Positions 8,228 through 18,385 of a stretch of DNA of 44,799 nucleotides are shown here, piece by piece. The stretch lies in NCBI GenBank assembly GCA_003214855.1, contig QCLC01000013.1:1-44799 (forward strand), given 5' to 3'. The translations under genes were made by a program, and so were the position numbers. Under the pieces are notes generated by a model. The model made no database searches and was not told where the DNA came from. It was given only the letters and a program-made list of their open reading frames with translations. Position 1 is the first letter of the stretch. Every line of letters begins with the position of its first letter. Source of the stretch: Prochlorococcus sp. AG-412-I05 (GTDB lineage Bacteria; Cyanobacteriota; Cyanobacteriia; PCC-6307; Cyanobiaceae).

Positions 8228-9739
8228 ATGGGCAAAGAGCACTTCTTCCTCGAATTAGAGCCACCAGAAGAACGCCTACGCCGTGCACCCCATGTTGTGA
8301 TTATTGGTGGTGGGTTTGCAGGAGTGCGTGCTTGCAAAGCTCTCACCAATACAGAGGTGCGCGTCACTCTGATCGACAAAAGAAATTTCAACCTCTTCCA
8401 ACCCCTCCTCTACCAAGTCGCGACAGGCCTTGTCTCCAAAGGAGATGTTGCCACCCCCCTACGCCAATTGGTTGGCAGGCAATTCAATGTGCAAGTTCTG
8501 CTCGGTGAAGTCACCCAGCTCAATCCGCAAGACAAACAGATCGTTTTCAATAACAAAAGCTTGAGTTACGACTACCTCGTGCTCGCTACCGGCTCTGGCA
8601 GCACCTACTTCGGGCATGAGGAATGGCGCAGCTTTGCTCCACCGATGAAAATCCTTGAGCACGCCGAAGAAATCCGGCGTCGACTGCTGATGGCGATGGA
8701 GCAGGCCGAACAGACACCCGACCCCAACGCCCGTCAATTCCTACAGAGCGTCGTGATTGTGGGTGCAGGGCCCACTGGCTGTGAGATGGCAGGAGCCGTA
8801 TCTGAGTTAATGCGCAATGCCATGCGCCGTGAATTCAAACAACTCAATCCGGACCAAACCAAGATCTACTTGGTTGATCCTGGCGAAAGGGTGCTGCGCG
8901 CCATGCCTGAAATGTTGTCGAAATCAGCCCGTACGACTCTCGAATCACTCGGTGTAGAAATGGTTTTCAAAGGCAGGGTGCAGTCCATGCAACCCGGCGA
9001 GGTGATGATTAGCACCCCGAATGGGGATCAGTGCGTTCAGGCCGCAACCGTAATCTGGACCGCTGGCGTGCGTCCTTCGCACCTCGGCCGCAATTTGGCC
9101 GACTCGATCGGTTGTGAACTCGACAAGGGGGGGCGAATCGTTGTGGAACCAGACTTCTCCGTTGCCGGCCATCCCGAAATCCGAGTCGTTGGAGACCTCT
9201 GCTCCTATCGGCACACAACTAATCAGACACCCCTACCTGGCATGGCCGGCCCAGCTACGCAAGCAGGCGGATTTGTGGGCAAAGACATCGCTGCACTAGT
9301 GAGTGGGTCATCCCGGCCAACATTCAACTGGTTTGATTTCGGCAGCATGGCGGTTCTTGATCGTGTAGCAGCGGTGGCAGATCTACGTGGCTTCAAATTC
9401 TCAGGAGGGATTGGCTGGATGTGCTGGGCTCTTGCCCACTTGGCCTTCATGCCCAACCCAGAGAACCGCATCACGCTGCTTTTTAAGTGGTTAGTCGCCG
9501 TGGTGTCTCAACAACGCTCATCAATGCTGCTCACGGGAATGCCCAGCCAGCACATCGACATTGATGCCCCAGATGCTCATTTCCCAATGCAGCCTGGTTT
9601 AGGCCCCTCAATCGCAGCACCGGACGCAGCACTACAAGCCGCCATGAAGTACTACAGCACTCAGATCGCAGGCATAGCTCCTCAGCCGATGGCTGCTATG
9701 GAGGGATCTGGGGAAGACTCAACAGCTGCCATCAAATAA
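8228..9739 (+). CDS. ndbB: Type II NAD(P)H dehydrogenase (NDH-2 family)
   Basis: NDH-2 enzymes are single-subunit, peripheral-membrane FAD enzymes that pass electrons from NAD(P)H to quinone without pumping protons. The 503-residue sequence has an FAD-binding Rossmann motif GGGFAG at about 27-32 and the family-typical [14 protein letters not shown] second dinucleotide motif, [14 protein letters not shown], is at about 173-186, and VVGDLCSY near 320 is the second FAD contact. The C-terminal third is amphipathic, consistent with membrane attachment. The last 58 bases overlap the 3' end of convergent pyrB. Assignment to ndbB rather than another ndb paralogue is tentative. Confidence 0.9.
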   Translation: MGKEHFFLELEPPEERLRRAPHVVIIGGGFAGVRACKALTNTEVRVTLIDKRNFNLFQPLLYQVATGLVSKGDVATPLRQLVGRQFNVQVLLGEVTQLNPQDKQIVFNNKSLSYDYLVLATGSGSTYFGHEEWRSFAPPMKILEHAEEIRRRLLMAMEQAEQTPDPNARQFLQSVVIVGAGPTGCEMAGAVSELMRNAMRREFKQLNPDQTKIYLVDPGERVLRAMPEMLSKSARTTLESLGVEMVFKGRVQSMQPGEVMISTPNGDQCVQAATVIWTAGVRPSHLGRNLADSIGCELDKGGRIVVEPDFSVAGHPEIRVVGDLCSYRHTTNQTPLPGMAGPATQAGGFVGKDIAALVSGSSRPTFNWFDFGSMAVLDRVAAVADLRGFKFSGGIGWMCWALAHLAFMPNPENRITLLFKWLVAVVSQQRSSMLLTGMPSQHIDIDAPDAHFPMQPGLGPSIAAPDAALQAAMKYYSTQIAGIAPQPMAAMEGSGEDSTAAIK

Positions 9740-10728
9740 AGCAAGGCCATACGGATAGGAATGCCATTGCGCACCTGCTCTTCGACAAGACTGATGGAGT
9801 GATCATCGAGTAATGATCCACCCAACTCAACCCCTCTGTTCACAGGCCCAGGATGGAGCAGAGGTACAGGCTTTCCGCATAACTTGAGGCGCTCGTGGGT
9901 GAGCCCATAATCACGATGAAAGCGGTTGAGATCAGTAAGCAAATGCTGATGCATCCTTTCCTTCTGCAACCTCAAAGTCATCACCGCATCCGCACCAGGC
10001 AACGCCTCCTCAAGGGTTCGCACCACCTCCACACAACCACGATGTTGAACAGGGTCATGTGATTGACCAGGAGGTGGCGCCTGGACAAAAGCGACAAAAT
10101 CTTGAGGCACCAGGCTCGGCGGACCACACAACACAACATCAGCACCGCAGGCAGTGAGTGCCCAAAGATTGGATCGCGCCACACGTGAATGGAGAACGTC
10201 TCCAACGATCACGATCCGCTTGCCCTGAAGCGCTTCCGGCAAGGGATTCTCCGCATCAAAATGATGGGCAAGGGTATAGAGGTCAAGCAATCCCTGGCTG
10301 GGATGGCTATGCAACCCATCGCCACCATTGAGCACGGCCGTGCGTTCGCCTGAATGATCTAAAGCACACGCGAGTTGTTCGGGAACACTGGTCGAGCTAT
10401 GACGCACCACCAGCACATCAGCCCCCATCGCCACATAGGTGCGAGCCGTATCAAGCACAGTCTCTCCCTTGCTGAGTGAACTGCTGGCTGGAGTGAAACT
10501 CTGCACTTCAGCCGAAAGACGACGGGCCGCCAACTCAAAGCTGCTACGGGTACGCGTACTGGGCTCAAAAAACAACGTTGCCACCAAACGCCCCTGCAAC
10601 GCCGGAAGTTTGCGAGCACCCGTGACAGGCATGGAGCGGAAACGATGCGCTAGCTCCAGAACAGAGGTGTAATCCTCAAGGGAGAAGCTGGCCAGATCGA
10701 GGATATGCCGATGGGACCAGCCGCTCAT
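9682..10728 (-). CDS. pyrB: Aspartate carbamoyltransferase catalytic subunit
   Basis: PyrB condenses carbamoyl phosphate with aspartate, the first committed step of pyrimidine synthesis. The 348 residues carry the carbamoyl-phosphate signature [13 protein letters not shown] (about 53-65), the downstream RHSS segment, and [12 protein letters not shown] in the aspartate-binding half. [10 protein letters not shown] is near the C-terminus. Its ATG overlaps the stop of mpg in an ATGA arrangement, so the two are probably cotranscribed. The 3' end overlaps the coding end of the converging NDH-2 gene by 58 bases. Confidence 0.96.
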   Translation of the reverse strand: MSGWSHRHILDLASFSLEDYTSVLELAHRFRSMPVTGARKLPALQGRLVATLFFEPSTRTRSSFELAARRLSAEVQSFTPASSSLSKGETVLDTARTYVAMGADVLVVRHSSTSVPEQLACALDHSGERTAVLNGGDGLHSHPSQGLLDLYTLAHHFDAENPLPEALQGKRIVIVGDVLHSRVARSNLWALTACGADVVLCGPPSLVPQDFVAFVQAPPPGQSHDPVQHRGCVEVVRTLEEALPGADAVMTLRLQKERMHQHLLTDLNRFHRDYGLTHERLKLCGKPVPLLHPGPVNRGVELGGSLLDDHSISLVEEQVRNGIPIRMALLYLMAAVESSPDPSIAAIG

Positions 10729-11336
10729 GGGCCATCACTAGCAACAGGAGCCCAGGCTTGTTGCAAAGGCGGCGTGCGATCTCCCTTGGCACGGCGACTA
10801 ATGCTGCGACAGTTCTTGAGATACCAACGCCAAGGGATGTCTTGTCCTTGAGAGATACCGATCCTGGTTGTGCTCACAATCGTTGGAGTACCGAAAGCAG
10901 CCGGCCTAGGTGCCAGCCACACGTCATTCTCTCCTGTGACGGCTGCTCTGTCATGGGAGCGATCCAAACCAAAACGACGCGCCAATAAAGCGGGACCCGC
11001 CGCGACACGTTCCGGTTCATCCGGCAGTGCAATCGCCCTCAACAAAACACCATTGGCCCATTCAGCGCGATCGGTGACCACATTGACGCAGTGGTGGATG
11101 CCGTAGCTCACATAAACATAAAACCGCCCAGGCTCACCAAACAACGTTTCGTTTTGCGGTGAGCGTCTGCGATAGCCGTGGCAGGCGGGCTCATCCTGCG
11201 AATACGCCTCCGTTTCCACAATCACACCCCAGAGCAAACTTCCATCCGCTTGGCGTTTCACCAATCTGCAGCCCACCAAGTCAGGACCCACCTCCTCCGC
11301 AGGACGCTCATAGAAACTCAGCGGTAGTGCCTCCAT
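10725..11336 (-). CDS. mpg: 3-methyladenine DNA glycosylase (AAG/MPG family)
   Basis: This is a base-excision repair enzyme of the eukaryote-type AAG family, which removes alkylated purines and hypoxanthine. The core VETEAY, then [22 protein letters not shown] and a downstream [10 protein letters not shown], are characteristic. I start it at the ATG at 11336 ([16 protein letters not shown], 203 residues). The frame is open for 54 more codons upstream, but those residues do not resemble the family and overlap the degraded gene behind. GGGAGG lies immediately before this ATG, closer than usual. The stop overlaps the pyrB start. Confidence 0.92.
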   Translation of the reverse strand: MEALPLSFYERPAEEVGPDLVGCRLVKRQADGSLLWGVIVETEAYSQDEPACHGYRRRSPQNETLFGEPGRFYVYVSYGIHHCVNVVTDRAEWANGVLLRAIALPDEPERVAAGPALLARRFGLDRSHDRAAVTGENDVWLAPRPAAFGTPTIVSTTRIGISQGQDIPWRWYLKNCRSISRRAKGDRTPPLQQAWAPVASDGP

Positions 11337-11379
11337 ACCTCCCAAGGTGGCTTGGTTTCTGGCATATGGCAGGAGGTAA

Positions 11380-13182
11380 TCATGAAAAAACGAAACTTTT
11401 TCCTCTGACATCAAAATCCAGCAAAGTCGAGAGCACACCCTCAGGGCAAGTAATGACGAGATATCGCAGCATCGAGCAGGAAGGAAAGACTGCATCAAGC
11501 CGAAGACAATTCATCTTGTCTTCGGCTTGAGCATCGACTTTAATAACTGCGACAGTCTTATCCCCACTGTTATCTAGACCCCAGACTTCAACGCCCTCAG
11601 CATTGGAAGCAGCAAAAGAAAATTGCAACACCTCAACATTCAAGTAAGCATCCAGATCGACAACAATTGATTTAGACGCTTGAGACAAGAGCTCTACTCT
11701 TGCGCTGCTATCAGGCCATGAGCCCAGTCTATGGAATGTCGGCCTCTCATCAGATAAAATATCAAGCAGACACAAGAAGCTCTCGCCAAGAAGCGAAATC
11801 TCCTTCATCTCGGTCACTGCTAGAGCTCTACCTGAAAGCTTTGACTCATTAATTGCTTCAAGCATTCTTGAAAGCACCATGCAATTGATATCCGAGGAAA
11901 TCTCATCAGTTTTGTGCCCAGAAAATGCAAGCGATAATCAAAAAACTCCAGCCGTGTTTCTTGCAAAGTAGAGTCAGTCAGCACACAATGCAAAGAGAAG
12001 TAGGGAATACAGCGCTCTTTGGAGACTTGATGCAACATCTCCTCCATCCAGGGAGAGGCGTAGTAAAGCTCTTTTGCATTTCCTTGATTATTGTGATCAC
12101 TACCTGAGCCATATGGAGCACACAGCACAACCGTAAAGCCCTTGGCAGTGATCTCATCAACAAACTCAAAGTAGCGACGAACCACACGCGAGCAGAAAAC
12201 CTCTATTGGCTTACCACTCTTGTTGCAATACTTGAGAATATTTGACCGGCAGTCAACTTCAGCAAAAGAAAGAAGGACAGCTGACGAACCAGGAGTCGCA
12301 GATTCAAGACTCTTGAAAATCTTCTAACGCCCCTTCGTAGATGATTGCGACTTGATAAAATTATACGCAGTAGCAGTACCAACCCACACATTCTCAAAGC
12401 CTGCAATTCTTTTGAAGACCCTAAGTTGAGAATCCACAAAGGCAATAATCTCTCGACAAGATACAGATCGAAGAAAAATGAGTCACTAATGATGTTTTAC
12501 CATCACTCCCTGCACCCAAGAATGCATGAAACAACTGAAAGAAACCAGTCCTTAAAGTGGGATCGAGATTGACAGCGAGAAGAAGACTTCTAATCGCCTC
12601 CTCAACCTCTTCCTTCAATAAAACACCCAGATTCAAATACGCATCAGCAAAATCGGACTTTACTTCAATCGCTTTCCGATAACTCGCAATCACCTCCTCT
12701 AACTTTTCTTACTCTTTAAACGTATTGTCGAAATTTAAGCATGCACCTGCAAAAGCAGGCTACATAGAGACCGCACGCTGCAGGACGATCTCTGAGTGAT
12801 CATAGCGCTCTACTTCTTTCAGACATAAGCCCAGGTTATTTAATGCTTCTGGATATTCAGACCTTAAACCAAGAGTATTCTCGTAGCAAAAAATCGGTTC
12901 CTCCCACCTCTCAGCATCTTTAAAAACATTCCCACGGTTGTAGACAGCATCTGGATCACCTGGCTGCAGAGATACCGCCCTACTCAGAAGGTCAATCCGT
13001 GCATCAAATCTCTTCTTCTCCCGCTGAATATATCCACAAAAATTAAGTGCATAAAAATTTTTCTCGTCAACTACAAGAACTTCATAGTAAATAATTTCAG
13101 ACCTATCTAGTCCTCCCTAATTATGTAATTCAACTGCTGCATGCATTTTTGCATCAGCTCTTCTTGATTCACGATCCACCAC
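11380..13182 (-). pseudogene. Degraded TPR-repeat protein with SGNH-like C-terminal domain
   Basis: Reading through stops and frameshifts on the minus strand reconstructs one long protein. It starts near a GTG at 13182/13179 with AVELHN, then TPR units such as DAVYNRGNVFKDAERWEE, PEALNNLGLCLKEVERY and ADAYLNLGVLLKE. The C-terminal part contains SSAVLLSFAEVDCRSNI, GFTVVLCAPYGSG and FFDYRLHFLG, resembling SGNH/GDSL-like domains, followed by a possible beta-rich tail (about 11380-11760). In-frame stops lie at 13117-13119, 12760-12762, 12709-12711 and 12324-12326. The frame shifts near 12480 and again near 11925. TPR proteins with glycan-related tails are numerous in low-light Prochlorococcus, so a surface or export role is plausible for the ancestor. 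Separate short ORFs here (11380-11880, 11820-12185, 12421-12693) are fragments of it. Confidence 0.88.
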
Positions 13183-13428
13183 CTATCCAAATATATAGTC
13201 TACTTCAAACGACTAACCCCTCAATTCCATCAAGGTCTTTTAATCTAAGATTACAAAGCATCTCAAGCCCATACATGCCTAGATTCATTTAACTAAGAAT
13301 CCTTTTCAAGAAGGGCCGTCGTCCCAAGACAGAACAGGAGAGACTTAAACATCATTTACTTTCTCAAGACTTAGTTGCTATTGGGTATACATAGTCAAGA
13401 AATAGCTCCTCGCAAAAGGAAAGGCTTT

Positions 13429-15207
13429 TCAATCCAATTCAAGCTGTTCAATTCTTGTGTACGCTGACAAGGCTAAGCTCGATTGCTCTTCTCTAATGAT
13501 AAGAGAATTCTCAATGAGCATAAAATCAAGCTGGGAAGATGAAAAACAAGTCAACGCATCGTCTATTGAATCAACGATGGGTTCACCACGTTGGTTAAAA
13601 CTTGTGTTAATGAGGGCCGGGACGCCTGTCTTCTGATAGAAAGAAGATATAAGAGATGAAATAAATGCATTTTCATGTTTTCCTATTAATTGAATTCTAG
13701 CGGTACCATCAACATGAACAGCACATCGAACTAAGTCCTGAATAGAAGCTGGAACGTCTACCAAAGTAAGCATATGATGAAGTAAAAGATCGTCATCTAA
13801 AGACAATCCAAAATATTTGCAAGCGAGTTCTGGAGTAGTTATTGGTGCAAGAGGTCTAAAATCTTCTCTTGATTTAATGTATCGATTGATTTTCTTAAGT
13901 GCATTAGCTTTGCTCGGATCTGCAAGAATCGATCGATTGCCAAGTGCGCGTGGACCAAACTCTGCTTTACCAAGGAAAACGGCTCCAATCTCCCCTTCTG
14001 ACAACATCAAGACCAATTTATCTAGATAAGTAGAATGATCTTTTTCAACCCTAAATCCAAGAACATCAAGATAGTCTTTGACCTCAGTAGAGTCAATACT
14101 ATTGCCTAAATAAGTATTTTTGTTAGACACTGGCTTGCTTGACTTTAGTTGAGCTGCTTTTGCATAACATGCTCCAATCGCAGAGCCTGCATCGCCAGAT
14201 GCAGGACAAATTGAGATCTTATAGTCAGTAAATTCTTTTTGCAATCTTTGAGTAAGCTTACAATTCAAGGCTACACCGCCGCCAAGCAAGATATGTTTAT
14301 CTATTTCACTATTGATAGTACCTAAATTATATTTAAGCGTTGAAAGGACAAGATCTTCTAAATATTTTTGGGCCGAAGCAGCAAGGTCCATATAATCCCT
14401 AGACATTTTAGATTCTGGCACTCGGCTTGCTATCCCAATAGCTTTTTCTAACTCTTTGCTGACAAGGTCATCCGCAAAAGGATCAAGAATTGATGTGCTG
14501 AAGCTTTGTTGATCAGGATCACCAAACGTGTTACAAATATTGTCATACATGATTGGCTGCCCATAAGGGGCAAGGCCCATCAATTTGTATTCACCAGTAA
14601 GCACCTTAAATCCACACAGTTTAGTAATCGAAGAGTAAAACAAGCCGACAGAATTGTTAATGCCAAATCTGGCCTTAACCCTTATCCGTTGTGTTTTATT
14701 ATCTATATATCCTACAAATCCGGAAGAGCCCTGACCAAATGCATCTAAGACGCAAATAATACCACTAGACAGATCACTATAAGCATATGATGCCATTGCG
14801 TGCGCAACATGATGATCACAAAGATATAACTCATTCTTTGTTAGCTTTAATTCTATTAACAGACTTTCTAATCTTGAAACCAGGCTAGAATATCGGCTAA
14901 GCGATGAAGATACTTTCTCAAAAGAAATATGTCCATTGAAAAATGGGTTGAAGCTAGAGAATAATGCCCAGAGTGCATTCTTTTGAGGATTTTCATGGCA
15001 ACATACTCCTACTATTAAATAATTAGACTTTGACGCAATTTCGAGCGCTTTTAGTATCGCTTTGGCTGGCCATGAAGAATCTCCTTTGATTCTAGTAAAC
15101 CTTTCCTCTGAACTTGCAAATAGAACAGATCCGTCAATACCTACAAGCGCAACTGCAGAGTCGTGGAATCCACAGGATATCCCAAGAAACACGTCTCTAA
15201 GCATCAT
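13429..15207 (-). CDS. NodU/CmcH-family carbamoyltransferase
   Basis: This 592-residue protein belongs to the family that transfers carbamoyl groups from carbamoyl phosphate (via a carbamoyl-adenylate) to hydroxyls of sugars, antibiotics or other small molecules. The N-terminal Kae1-like domain has LGISCGFHDSAVAL, SSEERFTRIK, the metal-binding CDHHVAHAMASYAYS and LGGGVALNCKLTQRL. The C-terminal YrdC-like part has GKAEFGPRALGNRSILADP, FRPLAPI and NTSFNQRGEPIVDS. Length is normal and no stop interrupts it, unlike the neighbouring pseudogene. The start (ATGATG at 15207/15204) overlaps the stop of the 62-residue ORF upstream, indicating coupled translation. The AT-rich codon use contrasts with housekeeping genes on both sides. 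The substrate is unknown; a surface glycan is the likeliest guess. Confidence 0.93.
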   Translation of the reverse strand: MMLRDVFLGISCGFHDSAVALVGIDGSVLFASSEERFTRIKGDSSWPAKAILKALEIASKSNYLIVGVCCHENPQKNALWALFSSFNPFFNGHISFEKVSSSLSRYSSLVSRLESLLIELKLTKNELYLCDHHVAHAMASYAYSDLSSGIICVLDAFGQGSSGFVGYIDNKTQRIRVKARFGINNSVGLFYSSITKLCGFKVLTGEYKLMGLAPYGQPIMYDNICNTFGDPDQQSFSTSILDPFADDLVSKELEKAIGIASRVPESKMSRDYMDLAASAQKYLEDLVLSTLKYNLGTINSEIDKHILLGGGVALNCKLTQRLQKEFTDYKISICPASGDAGSAIGACYAKAAQLKSSKPVSNKNTYLGNSIDSTEVKDYLDVLGFRVEKDHSTYLDKLVLMLSEGEIGAVFLGKAEFGPRALGNRSILADPSKANALKKINRYIKSREDFRPLAPITTPELACKYFGLSLDDDLLLHHMLTLVDVPASIQDLVRCAVHVDGTARIQLIGKHENAFISSLISSFYQKTGVPALINTSFNQRGEPIVDSIDDALTCFSSSQLDFMLIENSLIIREEQSSLALSAYTRIEQLELD

Positions 15208-15392
15208 AAGATTGGGTACTTATAACCTTTTCTGATTATTAAATGACTGGCATCGATGACTTTTCTATTATTGTATCTATGATTTATTTTAAGTAAACTT
15301 GAGAAAAGTTTCAAAGCCATATGTCGCTTCCATGAAAATTTATTCGAAAAATTCATTTGTTTCTCAATCAAAGATGTTTTCAAAGATTGCAT
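15204..15392 (-). CDS. Small basic linker ORF in the carbamoyltransferase cassette
   Basis: The 62-residue ORF starts inside the 3' end of the SGNH gene (29-base overlap) and its TGA overlaps the carbamoyltransferase ATG. This is the geometry of a translationally coupled operon. The product is basic (many Lys, Arg and His) with no membrane helix and no recognised domain; the end reads HLIIRKGYKYPIL. It could be a genuine small partner protein or an artefact of the gap between two genes. The double overlap makes a real gene more likely. Function unknown. Confidence 0.55.
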   Translation of the reverse strand: MQSLKTSLIEKQMNFSNKFSWKRHMALKLFSSLLKINHRYNNRKVIDASHLIIRKGYKYPIL

Positions 15393-16263
15393 GAGCTATT
15401 CGCATATAGCCGATGTCAGTGGGATGCCTTGCATCATGCCAGCAGTCATTTTCACTGGGTATTATACTAGTGATATCACGAATATACTCGGGAAGGGCTG
15501 CTGCATCGAGACTGAAGTAAAACCGTTGGACAGCTTGGATATAATTATCCCGACCCACCCTGGCCCTTCCATCTCCCATCCCAAAATCTCCCATCCAATG
15601 GACTAATTCCTTAAGTTCATCAGACAACGCGCTATATTCATTTCCTTTAGAGCACAAGCATGGCTGCAAAAACCTAAAAAAGCGTGCATTATGAACCCTA
15701 CATATAGCATCCATATTTTTTGATTCGTCTAACCATCTAGCCACCCTATTGATAACAGGGAAGTCAGCATTGGGACGAGTGTATATATTGCCTCCAACTA
15801 AGGGTGGTATAAGCATAGCAGCAAAAGAATTGCTGTGAGCATCTGAAACATGGGTATCATTCACTCCACTTAAAGAGATCACATGAGTTGGATTCATAAA
15901 CAGTATATCTCTGCTTAGTTTCATGTATTCATTAAAACTATTATACAGACCACAGCCTCCATTAAATAGAGCGACTGATGAATAACGCTTAGAAAGTAGT
16001 GCAAATAAATGATCCGTCCAAGTACTGTTGTTTACTATTGATGTAGTCGAGCCACCTAGTGCCAATATTTTCAATTCAGCCTTTAAAGGATTTTGAGAGC
16101 TAGCATCTTTTAGAAGAAATGGCCAGTTCCCAAAGAGTTTGTATTTCCTGCTATTTAAAATTTTTAGGTAGCGGGGATTCTTGTGGTCATGGTCGAACCA
16201 TGAAAATGTGTCTAAAAGCCATGGATCATTATCACTATGAGAAGACTGCTCTGAGTCGATCAT
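15364..16263 (-). CDS. SGNH/GDSL-type hydrolase-like protein
   Basis: The sequence contains LALGGSTTSIVNNSTW (block I-like, with the candidate nucleophile Ser in GGSTT), a glycine/asparagine block FNGGCGLYNSFNEY, and ISLSGVNDTH (block III-like, with Asn). Near the C-terminus DARHPTDIGYMRIA has the Asp-x-x-His arrangement expected of a catalytic dyad. This fits an SGNH-fold esterase or acyltransferase acting on glycans or lipids. I use the ATG at 16263 (MIDSEQSSHSDNDPW, 299 residues). The frame is open 25 codons further, but that part is hydrophobic and atypical. No signal peptide is seen with this start. It is the first gene of the AT-rich cassette with the 62-residue ORF and the carbamoyltransferase. 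Confidence 0.8.
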   Translation of the reverse strand: MIDSEQSSHSDNDPWLLDTFSWFDHDHKNPRYLKILNSRKYKLFGNWPFLLKDASSQNPLKAELKILALGGSTTSIVNNSTWTDHLFALLSKRYSSVALFNGGCGLYNSFNEYMKLSRDILFMNPTHVISLSGVNDTHVSDAHSNSFAAMLIPPLVGGNIYTRPNADFPVINRVARWLDESKNMDAICRVHNARFFRFLQPCLCSKGNEYSALSDELKELVHWMGDFGMGDGRARVGRDNYIQAVQRFYFSLDAAALPEYIRDITSIIPSENDCWHDARHPTDIGYMRIAHAIFENIFD

Positions 16264-17306
16264 TAGAAATTCTCTACAAATAATTATTGTAACATTGAAT
16301 GAATTCAAGGGCTGGTCGCCATATTTCAACAGAAGCAAATGATGGTTTTCGCAATGCGGCTCTATTTAGCCCGATAAAGTAGAATCAAGAAATATTGTAC
16401 TTTATAAAGCGCATTGGCGCAGCAAGCTCTGGTCATTTTTATTGATAGTTATTAATTTCTATGATCTAAATGAGGCCTCTAAGCATAATTAACGAGTCTC
16501 CTTTGCTTGGTTTGAAAACCAAGCAAAGCGATAGCAAGGCCTGGCCGCATCACAACTTGCTACCAAGTGCCCGAGGCAGCAAACGCTCCATAAATCAGCT
16601 GACCAGCTAGCCAAAACAATTAACTCCACCACGAATCTAACCTTAGGAATATCCACTCAGCCATCTCGAATTAAAGTCGGAACCATAGGCGGTGGTCAAA
16701 GAGGGGCATCCCCAAGGCAATACCAATAGAACAAATCTCAGAGACTAGACCTTATAAAGCAAGTTCATATGTTCACTATCAGCCCAAAATCTGAGCTCAC
16801 CCCTGCAGAGATCTGAATTAGATTCAAAAGAATTGTCCTTAAATATTCAACTCAAGCCACAAGCAAAAGACCCCAGCTTGGCAAATAAATCTGGAACAAG
16901 CCATTCCAATCAAGAACTCATGAATCACCATTGCAAGAGAAGCCCCCTTGGTCAAAGTGAACCAATGAGGGCAAATGCTCTTGAGCCATCAACTACCGAA
17001 AGACTCCATGGCGTCACAATCTGCGGTGAAAGCGCTGATTCCCTCTCTTACCGTTGATTAACATCAACAACACCTTCCTCTAAAGCTTGAATCTCTGATC
17101 GATCCGCTTCCTTGAACAACTGAGCCAAGGTTTTTACGCCCTAGAGGCAGCTTGAAAAGCATCAGCCACTAAAGCGTCCTCTGATTGAGCTACACATTTT
17201 TTGCGTGGCCGCCATGCTGTTGTTCAGAACCCAAGTTCTGCAACAACAAAGCCATTGGTTCAACAGCAGCAGCCAATAAGCCCTCGTCAAAGCATCCCTC
17301 CCAATC
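16264..17306. other. About 1 kb without a convincing gene
   Basis: No open frame here has convincing protein character. The ORF at 16833-17057 (74 codons) is rich in Ser, Asn, Gln and Pro, and that at 17162-17350 on the other strand is tryptophan- and cysteine-rich; neither resembles a known protein. The stretch holds a perfect inverted repeat (16501-16528) and must contain the promoters of the SGNH cassette (leftward) and the creatininase gene (rightward). It resembles a decayed or recently rearranged spacer. Confidence 0.5.
16501..16528. repeat. Perfect 13-bp inverted repeat
   Basis: CTTTGCTTGGTTT (16501-16513) is followed after GA by its exact reverse complement (16516-16528). There is no T run on either side, so it is not a standard intrinsic terminator. 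It could be a protein-binding palindrome, a factor-independent terminator, or one end of a lost mobile element. Confidence 0.75.
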
Positions 17307-18095
17307 ATGTCCTCCACCCTGCCCGGCGCCGTCAGCAGCGTCGACTCCATTCGCCTAGCCCTGCGTAGCTGGCCAGAAGTGGACGACTATCTCAACCATT
17401 GCAAAGGCGTGATCCTGCCACTTGGCTCCACCGAACAACATGGACCCACTGGCGCAATTGGCACCGATGCACTCACCGCTGAAGCAGTAGCTCTTGAAGT
17501 CGGCCGTCGCACAGGGGTGCTTGTCACACCGAGCCAAGCCTTCGGGATGGCTGAACACCATCTCGGTTTCGCCGGAACGATGAGCTTAAAACCCGCCACT
17601 TTGCTCGCATTGATCCACGATCTCGTGATATCCCTTGCCAACCATGGCTTCGAGCGGATCTTTGTGATCAACGGGCATGGCGGCAATATCGCCACCACTA
17701 AAGCCGCCTTTGCCCAGGCCTACAGCAGCGCTATCAGCAACGACCTACCCGTAGCATCCAAACTGCGATGCAAACTGGCCAACTGGTTTATGGCGGGCTC
17801 TGTCTTTCGCGCAGCCAGAGAGTTATATGGCGATCAAGAAGGCCAGCACGCCACTCCCAGCGAAATTGCTCTCACCTTGCACATAGAACCCAGTCTGCTC
17901 AGCAAACAACGGCCTCTACCGGAGCCAGCCCCTGCAGGACCGATCCACGGCCCGGAGGATTTCCGCCGACGGCATCCGGATGGCCGAATGGGCTCAAACC
18001 CCTATCTCGCTAAGCCAGAGCATGGTGCCTCATTGCTAGAGACAGCGGCTACCGCGTTGAGCGAAGATCTAACAAGCTTCCTTACCGCAGCATGA
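17307..18095 (+). CDS. Creatininase-family amidohydrolase
   Basis: The 262-residue protein has the creatininase-fold metal motifs [13 protein letters not shown] and [14 protein letters not shown] near the N-terminus, plus INGHGGN near 120, which supply the His/Asp/Glu ligands of the dinuclear metal site. Later [11 protein letters not shown] adds the conserved Glu/His. Members include creatininase, enzymes of F420/riboflavin-type pathways and peptide-modification enzymes, so substrate cannot be deduced. It starts at ATG 17307 after the long gene-poor gap, and its stop overlaps the gatC ATG (ATGA). The downstream link to gatC is probably transcriptional rather than functional. Confidence 0.88.
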   Translation: MSSTLPGAVSSVDSIRLALRSWPEVDDYLNHCKGVILPLGSTEQHGPTGAIGTDALTAEAVALEVGRRTGVLVTPSQAFGMAEHHLGFAGTMSLKPATLLALIHDLVISLANHGFERIFVINGHGGNIATTKAAFAQAYSSAISNDLPVASKLRCKLANWFMAGSVFRAARELYGDQEGQHATPSEIALTLHIEPSLLSKQRPLPEPAPAGPIHGPEDFRRRHPDGRMGSNPYLAKPEHGASLLETAATALSEDLTSFLTAA

Positions 18096-18385
18096 GCAAG
18101 ATCACTGCCAAAGACGTACGCAAAGTGGCCCAACTAGCTCGCCTAGACCTGCCAGATGATCAGATCGCGACCTATACAGAGCAGCTAGAGAAAATCCTTG
18201 CTTACGTGGCCCAGCTTGAAGAAATTGATACCACGAACGTAAAGCCCACCACGCGAGCAGTAGAAGTGGTGAATGTGACGCGTACTGACGAGGTCTCTGA
18301 GACACCAGTACGCGAAGAACTTCTAAATCTTGCTCCTCAACGGGAAGGCGACTTCTTCAGAGTGCCAAAAATTTTGGCTGAATAA
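18092..18385 (+). CDS. gatC: Asp-tRNA(Asn)/Glu-tRNA(Gln) amidotransferase subunit C
   Basis: GatC is the small subunit of GatCAB, which amidates misacylated Glu-tRNA(Gln) to Gln-tRNA(Gln). The 97 residues match the family along their length: [17 protein letters not shown], the [18 protein letters not shown] helix, and the C-terminal [14 protein letters not shown]. The ATG overlaps the stop of the creatininase gene. Its TAA is immediately followed, with no spacer, by the stop codon of convergent crtR. Confidence 0.95.
   Translation: MSKITAKDVRKVAQLARLDLPDDQIATYTEQLEKILAYVAQLEEIDTTNVKPTTRAVEVVNVTRTDEVSETPVREELLNLAPQREGDFFRVPKILAE

Noticed and set aside
8945-9214. Minus-strand ORFs within the NDH-2 gene
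   Set aside because: They lie wholly inside a well-supported gene and have skewed, unlikely composition.
16833-17057. 74-codon ORF in the gene-poor gap
   Set aside because: Ser/Asn/Gln/Pro-rich without structure, no ribosome site and no recognised similarity; not strong enough to call a gene.
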